DNA of 64,000 nucleotides from Pseudobacter sp. GTDB lineage: Bacteria > Bacteroidota > Bacteroidia > Chitinophagales > Chitinophagaceae. The stretch is from the NCBI GenBank assembly GCA_017849455.1, contig JAFIGX010000003.1, forward strand, positions 496,001-560,000, read 5' to 3'. The position numbers and the translations under genes are program-made. The notes under the pieces are model-generated. The model was not told where the DNA came from. It saw only the letters and a list, made by a program, of their open reading frames with translations, and ran no database searches. This document shows positions 8,423-15,510 of this stretch, one piece after another. Within the stretch, counting starts at the first letter, position 1, and each line of letters opens with the position of its first letter.

Positions 8423-10271
8423 ACACCATGAGGATCTGAACATCGCTGGGGTTAACTCCACTGATCCTGCTGGCTTGTCCCAGTGTACGGGGCTTGATCT
8501 TCTTGAATTTTTGTAAGGCTTCATTGGAAAGAGCAGATACCCGGTCGTAATCGAAATTATCCGGGATAAGCAAATCTTCCAGTTGGCTCATTTTCTTTAC
8601 GATCTCTTTTTCTTTCTCGATGTAAACATCATACTTGATCTGGATCTCTGCCTGCTCCAGTACATCACGAGCGTAAGTGTTGAATTTTCCTTGTAGTGGG
8701 GCGAGCCCGGCGATCATGGCAGGTAAGGTAATATTAGGGCGAAGCAATAATTGTATTGCTTTCTGTTTTTGGGTGAGGGGAGCAGAATCATGACGGCGTA
8801 GGAATTCTTCAGCTTCTCCCGGTTCAATGGATATTTCCCTGAGCATATTCCTGATCTCGGTGGCTCCGTTCCTTTTAACGATCACTGTATCCATTCTTTC
8901 CTGGGAAGCAAGGCCAAGGCGGTAACTAAGTTCCGTCAACCGGATGTCTGCATTATCCTGGCGGAGCAAGGTCCTGAACTCTGCACGGGAAGTGAACATA
9001 CGGTAAGGTTCCTCCGTCCCTTTGCTGATCAGGTCGTCGATGAGAACACCGATATAGGCGTCGCTTCTCTTCAGTATAAGTGGCTCGAGGTCCCTTGTTT
9101 TCTGGTGGGCATTGATACCTGCCATCAATCCCTGGCAAGCGGCTTCTTCATAACCGGTGGTCCCGTTGATCTGCCCGGCGAAAAAGAGATTATCGATCAG
9201 TTTGGTTTCGAGTGAATGTTTGAGTTGGGTAGGCGGGAAATAATCATATTCGATGGCATAACCAGGTCTGAAGATGCGTACATTCTCAAAGCCGGGTACA
9301 TTTCTGAGGGCTTCGAACTGTACTTCCTCGGGAAGGGAGGTAGAGAACCCATTTACATATATCTCGATAGTATTCCAGCCTTCGGGCTCGATAAAGAGCT
9401 GGTGCCTGTCGCGCTCCGCAAACCGGTTGATCTTATCCTCGATGCTGGGGCAATACCTTGGACCGATACCTTCTATGCGGCCGGTGTACATCGGGCTTCT
9501 GTCGAAACCTGTTTTCAGAAGGTCATGTACCTTTTGATTCGTATAAGTGATCCAGCAGCTCCTTTGTTCTGTAGGTTTTTTGGTATTGCTGAAGGAGAAC
9601 CCGATTATTTCATCATCCCCTTTCTGTTCTTCCATTTTGGAGTAATCGAGGCTTCTCCCATCTACCCTGGGAGGGGTACCTGTTTTAAGTCTATCGCTTT
9701 CGAACCCGGCTTCTACCAATTGTTCTGTGATACCGGTTGCCGCTTTTTCTGCCACACGGCCCCCTCCGAACTTCTTCTCGCCGATATGGATAATGCCATT
9801 CAGGAATGTTCCACTGGTAACCACCACGGATTTGGCCTGGATCTCATGGCCCAAACCAGTAACCACCCCACATGCTCTATTCCCTTTAAGGATAATAGAC
9901 CTGACCATATCCTGGTAAAAGTCCACGTTGGGAGTATTCTCCAGCTTTTCTCTCCAGGTGGCGGCAAAAAGCATCCGGTCGTTTTGTGCCCTGGGGCTCC
10001 ACATGGCAGGCCCCTTGGACAGGTTCAACATCCTGAACTGGATCATGCTGAGGTCAGTAACGATCCCGGAATAGCCTCCCATGGCATCTATCTCGCGCAC
10101 AATTTGCCCTTTTGCTATACCACCCATGGCCGGATTGCAGCTCATCTGGGCGATGGTCTGCATATTCATGGTCACCAGGAGCACCCTGGAACCCAGATTG
10201 GCTGCCGCTGCTGCTGCTTCACATCCTGCATGACCAGCGCCTACCACTATGACATCGTATTGAGGAAACAT
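8409..10271 (-). CDS. mnmG: tRNA uridine-5-carboxymethylaminomethyl modification enzyme MnmG
   Basis: MnmG (GidA), 620 residues, is the FAD-dependent partner of MnmE that installs the cmnm5 group on wobble U34 of certain tRNAs. The N-terminal FAD-binding GAGHAGCEAA motif, SCNPAMGGIAKG, GTFLNGIIHIG and LKTGTPPRVDG are all family signatures; the C-terminal helical domain binds tRNA and MnmE. The start at 10271 follows a minus-strand TATCTTTG element by only 7 bases, so the message is probably leaderless. The gene is often origin-proximal in bacteria, which fits the candidate origin 2 kb upstream of its 3' end. Confidence 0.97.
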   Translation of the reverse strand: MFPQYDVIVVGAGHAGCEAAAAAANLGSRVLLVTMNMQTIAQMSCNPAMGGIAKGQIVREIDAMGGYSGIVTDLSMIQFRMLNLSKGPAMWSPRAQNDRMLFAATWREKLENTPNVDFYQDMVRSIILKGNRACGVVTGLGHEIQAKSVVVTSGTFLNGIIHIGEKKFGGGRVAEKAATGITEQLVEAGFESDRLKTGTPPRVDGRSLDYSKMEEQKGDDEIIGFSFSNTKKPTEQRSCWITYTNQKVHDLLKTGFDRSPMYTGRIEGIGPRYCPSIEDKINRFAERDRHQLFIEPEGWNTIEIYVNGFSTSLPEEVQFEALRNVPGFENVRIFRPGYAIEYDYFPPTQLKHSLETKLIDNLFFAGQINGTTGYEEAACQGLMAGINAHQKTRDLEPLILKRSDAYIGVLIDDLISKGTEEPYRMFTSRAEFRTLLRQDNADIRLTELSYRLGLASQERMDTVIVKRNGATEIRNMLREISIEPGEAEEFLRRHDSAPLTQKQKAIQLLLRPNITLPAMIAGLAPLQGKFNTYARDVLEQAEIQIKYDVYIEKEKEIVKKMSQLEDLLIPDNFDYDRVSALSNEALQKFKKIKPRTLGQASRISGVNPSDVQILMVFMGR

Positions 10272-10278
10272 AAGAGTG

Positions 10279-10286
10279 CAAAGATA
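10279..10286 (-). promoter_or_regulatory. -7 element (TATCTTTG) for mnmG
   Basis: An exact TAnnTTTG on the minus strand, 7 bases from the mnmG ATG. It shares a 103-base gap with the divergent promoter at 10363. Confidence 0.6.
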
Positions 10287-10362
10287 ATTTTAATTGAAGG
10301 AGGTATTTAAACGTTTTCTTGGATAGGAATGTTCCACAAAACACAGTTTCTATATGAAACAT

Positions 10363-10370
10363 TATCTTTG
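10363..10370 (+). promoter_or_regulatory. -7 element (TATCTTTG) for the HNH-like gene
   Basis: An exact TAnnTTTG ending 4 bases before the ATG at 10375, so transcription should start at or within the start codon (leaderless). Confidence 0.6.
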
Positions 10371-10374
10371 AAAT

Positions 10375-10983
10375 ATGAGAAAGCGTTGGACACCCAAGAC
10401 AGAGATCACGGATTCCCTGCTTAAATTCAGGGAGAAGCGTAAATGGCAGATCGCTTTAAGGAGGTATGTACTGGAGGGGAATCCGAGTATGGTGTATGCA
10501 CCATATTTCGGACTGGATGCCAAAACCTTCCGCAAATGGATCGAGCTCCAGTTCAATGACGACCTGAATTGGGAGAACTTCTCGGCTGCCTGGCAATTAG
10601 ACCATATCGTTCCTGTTGCCTACTTTGATTTTTCAGTAGAAGAGGACCTCCGATTATGCTGGAGCTTTATCAATATCAGGGTAGAAAGGCTGGGAATAGA
10701 TGGGGGCCGGGTGGATGTACTGGCAGCAAAAGCCTATTTTGATCATTTATTCAAACAAACCGGGCTTTTTATTTGCCGGCAAATGGTAGAAAAGATAGAG
10801 CGTATCGAGTCTTCCCAAATCCAGGGTATTGGTGCACTCGAAGGATTCCTCAAATCCGGGAAGGATCATATTGAAACGGTTTCCTCCTTTGGAATGCATG
10901 AGCTTGCCCGGCTGAATGAAGGTATTCCTATCAATGAGATCAAGGCGGAGATGGATCTGTTGAAGAAATTCGGAGGAGAATAG
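10375..10983 (+). CDS. HNH-like protein of unknown function
   Basis: A 202-residue protein with no confidently recognised family. Residues about 75-105 read WQLDHIVPVAYFDF then LRLCWSFINIRV, the arrangement of an HNH-type nuclease core (DHI-P followed by a W-N-L/I segment). Two-Cys zinc knuckles are absent, so the fold may be a degenerate HNH without activity. The C-terminal half is helical and charged. It is divergent from mnmG with a compact shared promoter region and no obvious phage or restriction neighbours. A nuclease role is inference only. Confidence 0.6.
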   Translation: MRKRWTPKTEITDSLLKFREKRKWQIALRRYVLEGNPSMVYAPYFGLDAKTFRKWIELQFNDDLNWENFSAAWQLDHIVPVAYFDFSVEEDLRLCWSFINIRVERLGIDGGRVDVLAAKAYFDHLFKQTGLFICRQMVEKIERIESSQIQGIGALEGFLKSGKDHIETVSSFGMHELARLNEGIPINEIKAEMDLLKKFGGE

Positions 10984-11032
10984 GCTTTTAATTGATGTTT
11001 CTTAGAGAAACCGTGTTTCGTGGAACGGTTTA

Positions 11033-11470
11033 TTATTTTCTGTACGCGCCCAGGTAATGGTCTTCCTTTTGACGCATCAGCATCGTTTCCTTTTTTGTTT
11101 TGTCCCTGTACCCACACAAATGCAAAGCTCCATGAAAGATCACCCGGTGTAATTCCAGGGTGAAAGTAGCATTGAAATTCTGGGCATTATCCCGGACCCT
11201 GTCTGTGCTGATATAGACCTCACCGGAAATGACCCCGGAGGTTTCCGACAGATCGAAGGTGATGATATCGGTGTAATAATCATGGGCCAGGTACTGCTTG
11301 TTGATTTCCAGCAGATACTTGTCACTGCAAAAGATATAATGCAGCGATCCCAGCTGCTTTCCTTCTTTTTTGAACAAAGATTGGATGAAGGACTTCAGCT
11401 CGGTACGGTGGTTCAGCGATATACGCTCCAGGAAATGAAAATAGATAGGTGCTGGCCTGTTATTGAGCAT
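11033..11470 (-). CDS. ybeY: Endoribonuclease YbeY (16S rRNA maturation)
   Basis: YbeY, 145 residues, is a zinc-dependent single-strand RNase acting in 16S rRNA 3'-end processing and ribosome quality control. The signature near the C-terminus is HGALHLCGYRDKT, giving the HxxxH zinc ligands; the third, usually His, position appears as D/K here, as I recall for Bacteroidota homologues. ITFDLSE and the GEVYIS strand complete the fold. A minus-strand TAGCTTTG element at 11512-11519 lies about 41 bases upstream of the start. Confidence 0.93.
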   Translation of the reverse strand: MLNNRPAPIYFHFLERISLNHRTELKSFIQSLFKKEGKQLGSLHYIFCSDKYLLEINKQYLAHDYYTDIITFDLSETSGVISGEVYISTDRVRDNAQNFNATFTLELHRVIFHGALHLCGYRDKTKKETMLMRQKEDHYLGAYRK

Positions 11471-11511
11471 TTTCGAAAATCGTAATATTTATTTATGGAT
11501 ACAAAGCTACA

Positions 11512-11519
11512 TTTGTTGG
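11512..11519 (-). promoter_or_regulatory. -7 element (TAGCTTTG) for ybeY
   Basis: An exact TAnnTTTG on the minus strand upstream of ybeY, predicting a leader of about 35 nt. Confidence 0.45.
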
Positions 11520-11614
11520 CTAAAACTGTTGTGGCTTTCAGTAGAATGAGAATATCGGTGGACTGAACCAAAGTTACCTGCAATGGTTATCAAAGCGATT
11601 AAATTGTATTACAG

Positions 11615-11839
11615 ATGAAAAGATTATCCGAGTTGGACGCAGGCAGTAAAGCCAGGATCATGTCTTTCGAGAACAATGACCTGTTCCTTAAACTGATGGA
11701 AATGGGCTGCGTGCCCGGCGAACTGGTCAGTATCGAACAGATCGCGCCACTGGGCGACCCCATCTCGATCAGCGTTGCCGGGTATAATCTGAGCTTACGC
11801 CTAAATGAGGCGGAGAATATATTTGTAGAGCTGGTCTGA
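11615..11839 (+). CDS. FeoA-domain protein, stand-alone
   Basis: A 74-residue protein that is entirely one FeoA SH3-like domain (LSELDAGSKARI, LMEMGCVPGELVSI, DPISISVAGYNLSLR). FeoA normally supports the ferrous iron permease FeoB, but no feoB follows; nadD does, after about 105 bases. The sequence looks intact. Either feoB is elsewhere or the domain serves another partner. The symbol is withheld because of the missing context. Confidence 0.88.
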   Translation: MKRLSELDAGSKARIMSFENNDLFLKLMEMGCVPGELVSIEQIAPLGDPISISVAGYNLSLRLNEAENIFVELV

Positions 11840-11945
11840 ACCAAATATTTGTTTGCCACGGAATGTGCCAGGTGCACGGAACAGTTCTTGATCCGTGATA
11901 CTTTGTCCTTTCCGTGGCAACTTCATTAAAACAATTATCCTGTTC

Positions 11946-12521
11946 ATGAAAGTTGGACTTTATTTCGGCTCCTTCAATCCCATCCATCACGGTCACCTGA
12001 TCATTGCCAATTACATGGTTCAGCAAACACCGCTCGACCAGGTATGGTTTGTGGTCTCCCCGCAGAACCCACTCAAACCTTCCGGTGTCCTGCTCAATGA
12101 ATATCACCGGCTCTACCTCGTACAAATGGCTATTGAAGGAGAATCGAAATTGAAGGCCACCGATATAGAATTCCGTTTGCCCAAACCATCCTATACAGTA
12201 ACCACGCTTGCTTATCTCCAGGAAAAATACCCCCTTCATGAATTTGCCATCATCATGGGCAGCGACAGTTTCGAAAATTTACCCCGATGGAAAAATTATG
12301 AGCATATTCTCAGGAATTTTCACGTCTATGTATATAAGCGCCCGGGTCATGAAGTGAAGAATGTCCATGACCAGGCCTCGGTGACATTGCTCAAAGCCCC
12401 ATTGCTTGAAATTTCGGCTACACATATCCGTAATAATATCAAGGAGGGCAGATCGATCCGTTACCTGGTGCCTGATAAAGTGAAGGAAGAGATCGAGCGC
12501 AACAGTTATTATCGTACCTGA
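11946..12521 (+). CDS. nadD: Nicotinate-nucleotide adenylyltransferase NadD
   Basis: NadD, 191 residues, adenylylates nicotinate mononucleotide to deamido-NAD. GSFNPIHHGHL near the N-terminus is the nucleotidyltransferase HxGH signature, and the C-terminal ISATHIRNNIKEG corresponds to the ISSTxxR motif. The ATG at 11946 places the first strand (MKVGLYFGSF) at the terminus as in homologues; the frame extends 17 codons further upstream but without a better start. It is the second NAD-synthesis gene in the window after nadA. Confidence 0.95.
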   Translation: MKVGLYFGSFNPIHHGHLIIANYMVQQTPLDQVWFVVSPQNPLKPSGVLLNEYHRLYLVQMAIEGESKLKATDIEFRLPKPSYTVTTLAYLQEKYPLHEFAIIMGSDSFENLPRWKNYEHILRNFHVYVYKRPGHEVKNVHDQASVTLLKAPLLEISATHIRNNIKEGRSIRYLVPDKVKEEIERNSYYRT

Positions 12522-12575
12522 ATGCACTACATTTCATAACTTGTACAGCATTCAGGAAAATCTGAAAACTGCTTC

Positions 12576-13841
12576 ATGGTGCTCCTGCGTCATACAAAAT
12601 TTTTAAGAGCTGTTTTTATTCATAGTATTTCTGCCTTCGGGGGTCCGCAGGGACATTTCGGAATGGTGATGAAAACGTTTGTCCACCAGCGGCATGACGT
12701 TACCGAACAGGAAGTACTCGATTATAATTCTTTTTGCCAGCTCCTGCCCGGAGCTTCATCTACCCAGGTGCTGACCCTTATCGGATACAAAAGAGGCGGT
12801 ATCCCGCTGGCCGTTCTTACCCTATTGATCTGGATATTCCCGGCCTGCTTCCTGATGGGCGCTTTTTCGTTTCTACTCGAATACTTCGATCAAAGGTCCG
12901 AAAGCGCCGGCGTCTTCAAATTCATTCAACCCATGGCCGTGGGCTTTCTGGCATTTGCCGCTACCAAATCTTTCCGCCTGGCCATTCACAATACCATTAC
13001 CAGGGTGATCCTCGCAGTGAGTACCGTTGCTACTTTCTTCCTGTTCAAAACACCCTGGATCTTCCCGATCCTCATCGTGGCGGGAGGCGTGGTCACAAAT
13101 CTGAGTGACAAACGCATTCCTCAGAAAGGACAGCCTCCGAAAAAAATAAAATGGGGAAATATCTGGCTCTTTGCTATCATTTTCATGGCTGCCGGTATCG
13201 TGAGTGAAATGGCCAGGAAGAACGACTGGCCCAATCGCCGGCCGCTTAACCTTTTCGAGAATACCTATCGTTTCGGCAGCCTGGTCTTCGGGGGCGGACA
13301 GGTACTGATACCCATGATGTACGAGCAGTATGTGGAAAGGCCCAAATCTGAAAGGGTGATCAGGAAGAATCAGGATAAGAAAGGGAATGTGATCCAGGTC
13401 AACCGCGACGACTTTTATACCGGCGCGGGTATCGTGCGGGCCATTCCGGGACCGGTGTTTTCCATTGCATCTTTTATGGGCGGCATGGCCATGAAAGACA
13501 GGGGAACTCCCTGGCAGGTGCTTGGTTGTATGATCGGGTCCATTGCCATCTTCCTGCCGAGTGCATTGCTGGTGCTGTTTTTCTTTCCCATCTGGCATAA
13601 TCTCCAACGCTATGCTGTTGTATTCAGGGCGATCGAAGGGATCAATGCCGTGGTAGTTGGTATAATGGTGGCGTCCACAGCCTATATGATGAAAGATATT
13701 TCCATTACGGAATTCAAGACCGTCAGTTTGCTGAATATTGTCGTGATCCTGGGCACCTGGCTAATCCTGAGCTTTACCCGCCTGCCCTCCCCTGCCATCG
13801 TTTTCATTTGCCTGCTTCTCGGATGGGTATGGAGCCTTTAA
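12576..13841 (+). CDS. chrA: Chromate transporter (CHR family, full length)
   Basis: A 421-residue membrane protein with the two tandem CHR domains of long-chain chromate ion transporters. The first domain opens with [13 protein letters not shown] and contains LLPGASSTQ; the second opens near residue 220 with [21 protein letters not shown] and contains [14 protein letters not shown]. About ten to twelve hydrophobic segments are present. The family exports chromate in characterised proteobacteria, but many members sit outside resistance operons, as here, so the true substrate is unproven. It follows nadD by 54 bases. Confidence 0.9.
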   Translation: MVLLRHTKFLRAVFIHSISAFGGPQGHFGMVMKTFVHQRHDVTEQEVLDYNSFCQLLPGASSTQVLTLIGYKRGGIPLAVLTLLIWIFPACFLMGAFSFLLEYFDQRSESAGVFKFIQPMAVGFLAFAATKSFRLAIHNTITRVILAVSTVATFFLFKTPWIFPILIVAGGVVTNLSDKRIPQKGQPPKKIKWGNIWLFAIIFMAAGIVSEMARKNDWPNRRPLNLFENTYRFGSLVFGGGQVLIPMMYEQYVERPKSERVIRKNQDKKGNVIQVNRDDFYTGAGIVRAIPGPVFSIASFMGGMAMKDRGTPWQVLGCMIGSIAIFLPSALLVLFFFPIWHNLQRYAVVFRAIEGINAVVVGIMVASTAYMMKDISITEFKTVSLLNIVVILGTWLILSFTRLPSPAIVFICLLLGWVWSL

Positions 13842-13933
13842 AATATTCTTGATCTACCATTCCACACGGATACCTGGTCCCTCTTGATAATTTGATAAAT
13901 CTATCCAGAACCTCACATCATTATGCTATTGCC

Positions 13934-13959
13934 CAAAGTTGTAACATACTACAACTTTG
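13934..13959. promoter_or_regulatory. Perfect 10-6-10 inverted repeat, possible operator
   Basis: CAAAGTTGTA (13934-13943) and TACAACTTTG (13950-13959) are exact reverse complements around ACATAC, about 48 bases before the DUF2807 gene. There is no U-tract, so an operator or attenuator reading is preferred over a terminator of chrA. Confidence 0.5.
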
Positions 13960-14006
13960 CAGCGTCATTAGATCAAAGTAATTGTTCACTTTCTAATTTA
14001 TAAGCC

Positions 14007-14516
14007 ATGAAAAAACAATTCACAATGATCATGACCATTGTAAGCATGTTCTTTGTACAAACCGGTGCAAAAGGGAATGACCACGTAGACAGGGACCCAC
14101 CCAGGGTACGGATAGTTCCCGGGACTTTCAGCAGGATAGTAGTAGATAACGGGATCAAACTGTTGCTCGAAGAAAGCGCATCACAGCAGGTGAAGATCGA
14201 AGGGCCTCCTCGCTATGCCGATGCAGTAAAAATGGAAGTCAGGGGAGGCGTGTTGTACGTGAGCGCAGCGAGGCCATGCAATCAGCGGGCATTGGTTTAC
14301 CTGCCGGTGCAACAATTGGAGCAGGTTACCCTGAGACGCCATGCGGAAGTATCTACGATCGGGGTATTGAATTCAGCCAATATAAAAATAATGGTGGAAG
14401 GCGACTGCCGGGCCGATATTGTTACCTGGGGAAAGATCATCGTTGAACATGACGACGAACATGATGTGGATTTTTTAAAGAAAGAAAGGATCGAGATCAA
14501 GGGGAATATTCAGTGA
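14007..14516 (+). CDS. DUF2807 (GIN domain) exported protein
   Basis: 169 residues with an N-terminal signal peptide (residues 1-22, MKKQFTMIMTIVSMFFVQTGA) and then one putative auto-transporter-adhesin head GIN domain (DUF2807): FSRIVVDNGIKLLLEE, GGVLYVSA and successive short beta strands of a right-handed helix. The domain is usually about 180-200 residues; this one is short and ends in a charged tail. It probably sits in the periplasm or on the surface; the function is unknown. A 10-6-10 inverted repeat lies upstream and a strong terminator downstream. Confidence 0.8.
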   Translation: MKKQFTMIMTIVSMFFVQTGAKGNDHVDRDPPRVRIVPGTFSRIVVDNGIKLLLEESASQQVKIEGPPRYADAVKMEVRGGVLYVSAARPCNQRALVYLPVQQLEQVTLRRHAEVSTIGVLNSANIKIMVEGDCRADIVTWGKIIVEHDDEHDVDFLKKERIEIKGNIQ

Positions 14517-14612
14517 TAAGTGTATGCAATAAGAGACCACAAAACTTGATATTCATAAAGAAGCTATAATAGGCAAGAATGGATGGTGAGATTGAATTTA
14601 GTGAGATAGTAG

Positions 14613-14648
14613 GGGGCCGGTGAGGGTGTCCGGCCCCTTATTTTTTTG
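14613..14648 (+). terminator. Rho-independent terminator after the DUF2807 gene
   Basis: A perfect 8-bp stem GGGGCCGG / CCGGCCCC (14613-14620, 14630-14637) with a 9-base loop, followed by TTATTTTTTT. A second, weaker GCTCC...GGGGC hairpin with TTTTTGTTTT lies about 60 bases further on (14692-14723). Confidence 0.85.
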
Positions 14649-14799
14649 AATGGTCCGTAACCCGGAAAATCAATCGTTCGAATTAGCAATTGGCTCCTCG
14701 TGCAAGCGTGGGGCTTTTTGTTTTCGGGGAGGCGAGTAAAAATATTTTCGTTTGTATTAGTACGTTAGTTGATTTTAGTTGTTTCTATATCGAGGCTGC

Positions 14800-15264
14800 A
14801 TGAAAAGTGGCTTTGATGGTATGCACTTGACCCTGTACCCATATATCATTGATAAGAATTTTAGAATTTATGAGTTTGTTAGTGAAGGCCCGGCCGGCAT
14901 GATCAGAAAGATCGTCCGCTTCGACAGGATAGGACCTGATATTTATAATCTTTCCCTGGGAGACCTGGATGAAAAGACTGGTAAGATCAACTACTCGATT
15001 GTATCGGATAATAAGGACCGTCAAAAGATACTGGCTACCGTAGCCGTCATTGTCCATGATTTTACAATGAAGTACCCCCAAGCATGGATCTTTGCCAGAG
15101 GCAGGAATAAAGCAAGGAATAGATTGTATCGGATGGGAATAAATAGTTGCTTGGTATTCCTGGAGGCAGAATTTGACCTTTATGGGATCATCAATGACAA
15201 AATAGAACCCTTTACATCAGACCAGGCGTATGATAGTTTTTTGGCTAAACGGAAAAAAAATTAA
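14800..15264 (+). CDS. DUF6934 family protein
   Basis: A protein of about 154 residues that fits the Bacteroidota family DUF6934: HLTLYPYIIDKNFRIYEFVSEGPAG then a strand-rich N-terminal half, and IVHDFTMKYPQAWIFARGRNKARNRLYRMGIN. The start could be the ATG at 14800 or, more like homologues, at 14821; a TTG at 14779 is unlikely. The function is unknown. A 57-residue ORF starts 9 bases after its stop, and such a small partner is common for this family in my recollection. The gene is isolated from its neighbours by terminators, consistent with an acquired cassette. Confidence 0.7.
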   Translation: MKSGFDGMHLTLYPYIIDKNFRIYEFVSEGPAGMIRKIVRFDRIGPDIYNLSLGDLDEKTGKINYSIVSDNKDRQKILATVAVIVHDFTMKYPQAWIFARGRNKARNRLYRMGINSCLVFLEAEFDLYGIINDKIEPFTSDQAYDSFLAKRKKN

Positions 15265-15273
15265 ATTTGTTGT

Positions 15274-15447
15274 ATGTCGAATACCAACCATAGAGCCTCC
15301 AAAAAACTGGGAAAGAAACTACATGGGATTATTGATCCCAGGATAGGAAAGTATAAGGATCAGACATTCTTCGATGAAAAGGCAGCAGATGCCAAAGCTT
15401 ATATTGAGCGGATCGACCTCATTAAACAATTGAAGAAACTGAAATAA
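15274..15447 (+). CDS. Small basic protein paired with DUF6934
   Basis: 57 codons from ATG to TAA: MSNTNHRASKK, then GKYKDQTFFDEKAADA and a helical KQLKKLK end. It is rich in Lys, with no signal or membrane segment. It starts 9 bases behind the DUF6934 stop in the same direction, so the two are almost certainly co-transcribed. The two-gene layout resembles toxin-antitoxin or protein-inhibitor pairs, but nothing in the sequence proves that. The coding potential is supported by position and codon use only. Confidence 0.6.
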   Translation: MSNTNHRASKKLGKKLHGIIDPRIGKYKDQTFFDEKAADAKAYIERIDLIKQLKKLK

Positions 15448-15510
15448 TTCCCGGATTCCCACCTATGTAACGATCCTTGCTGTTAATTTCCGACATTTGC
15501 CTAACCCATT

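Noticed and set aside
9216..10310. 364-codon plus-strand frame
   Set aside because: Opposite mnmG, whose motifs are unmistakable; the frame has low-complexity, non-protein-like composition.
14779..14799. TTG start of the DUF6934 gene
   Set aside because: ATG codons at 14800 and 14821 follow directly and match the family N-terminus better.
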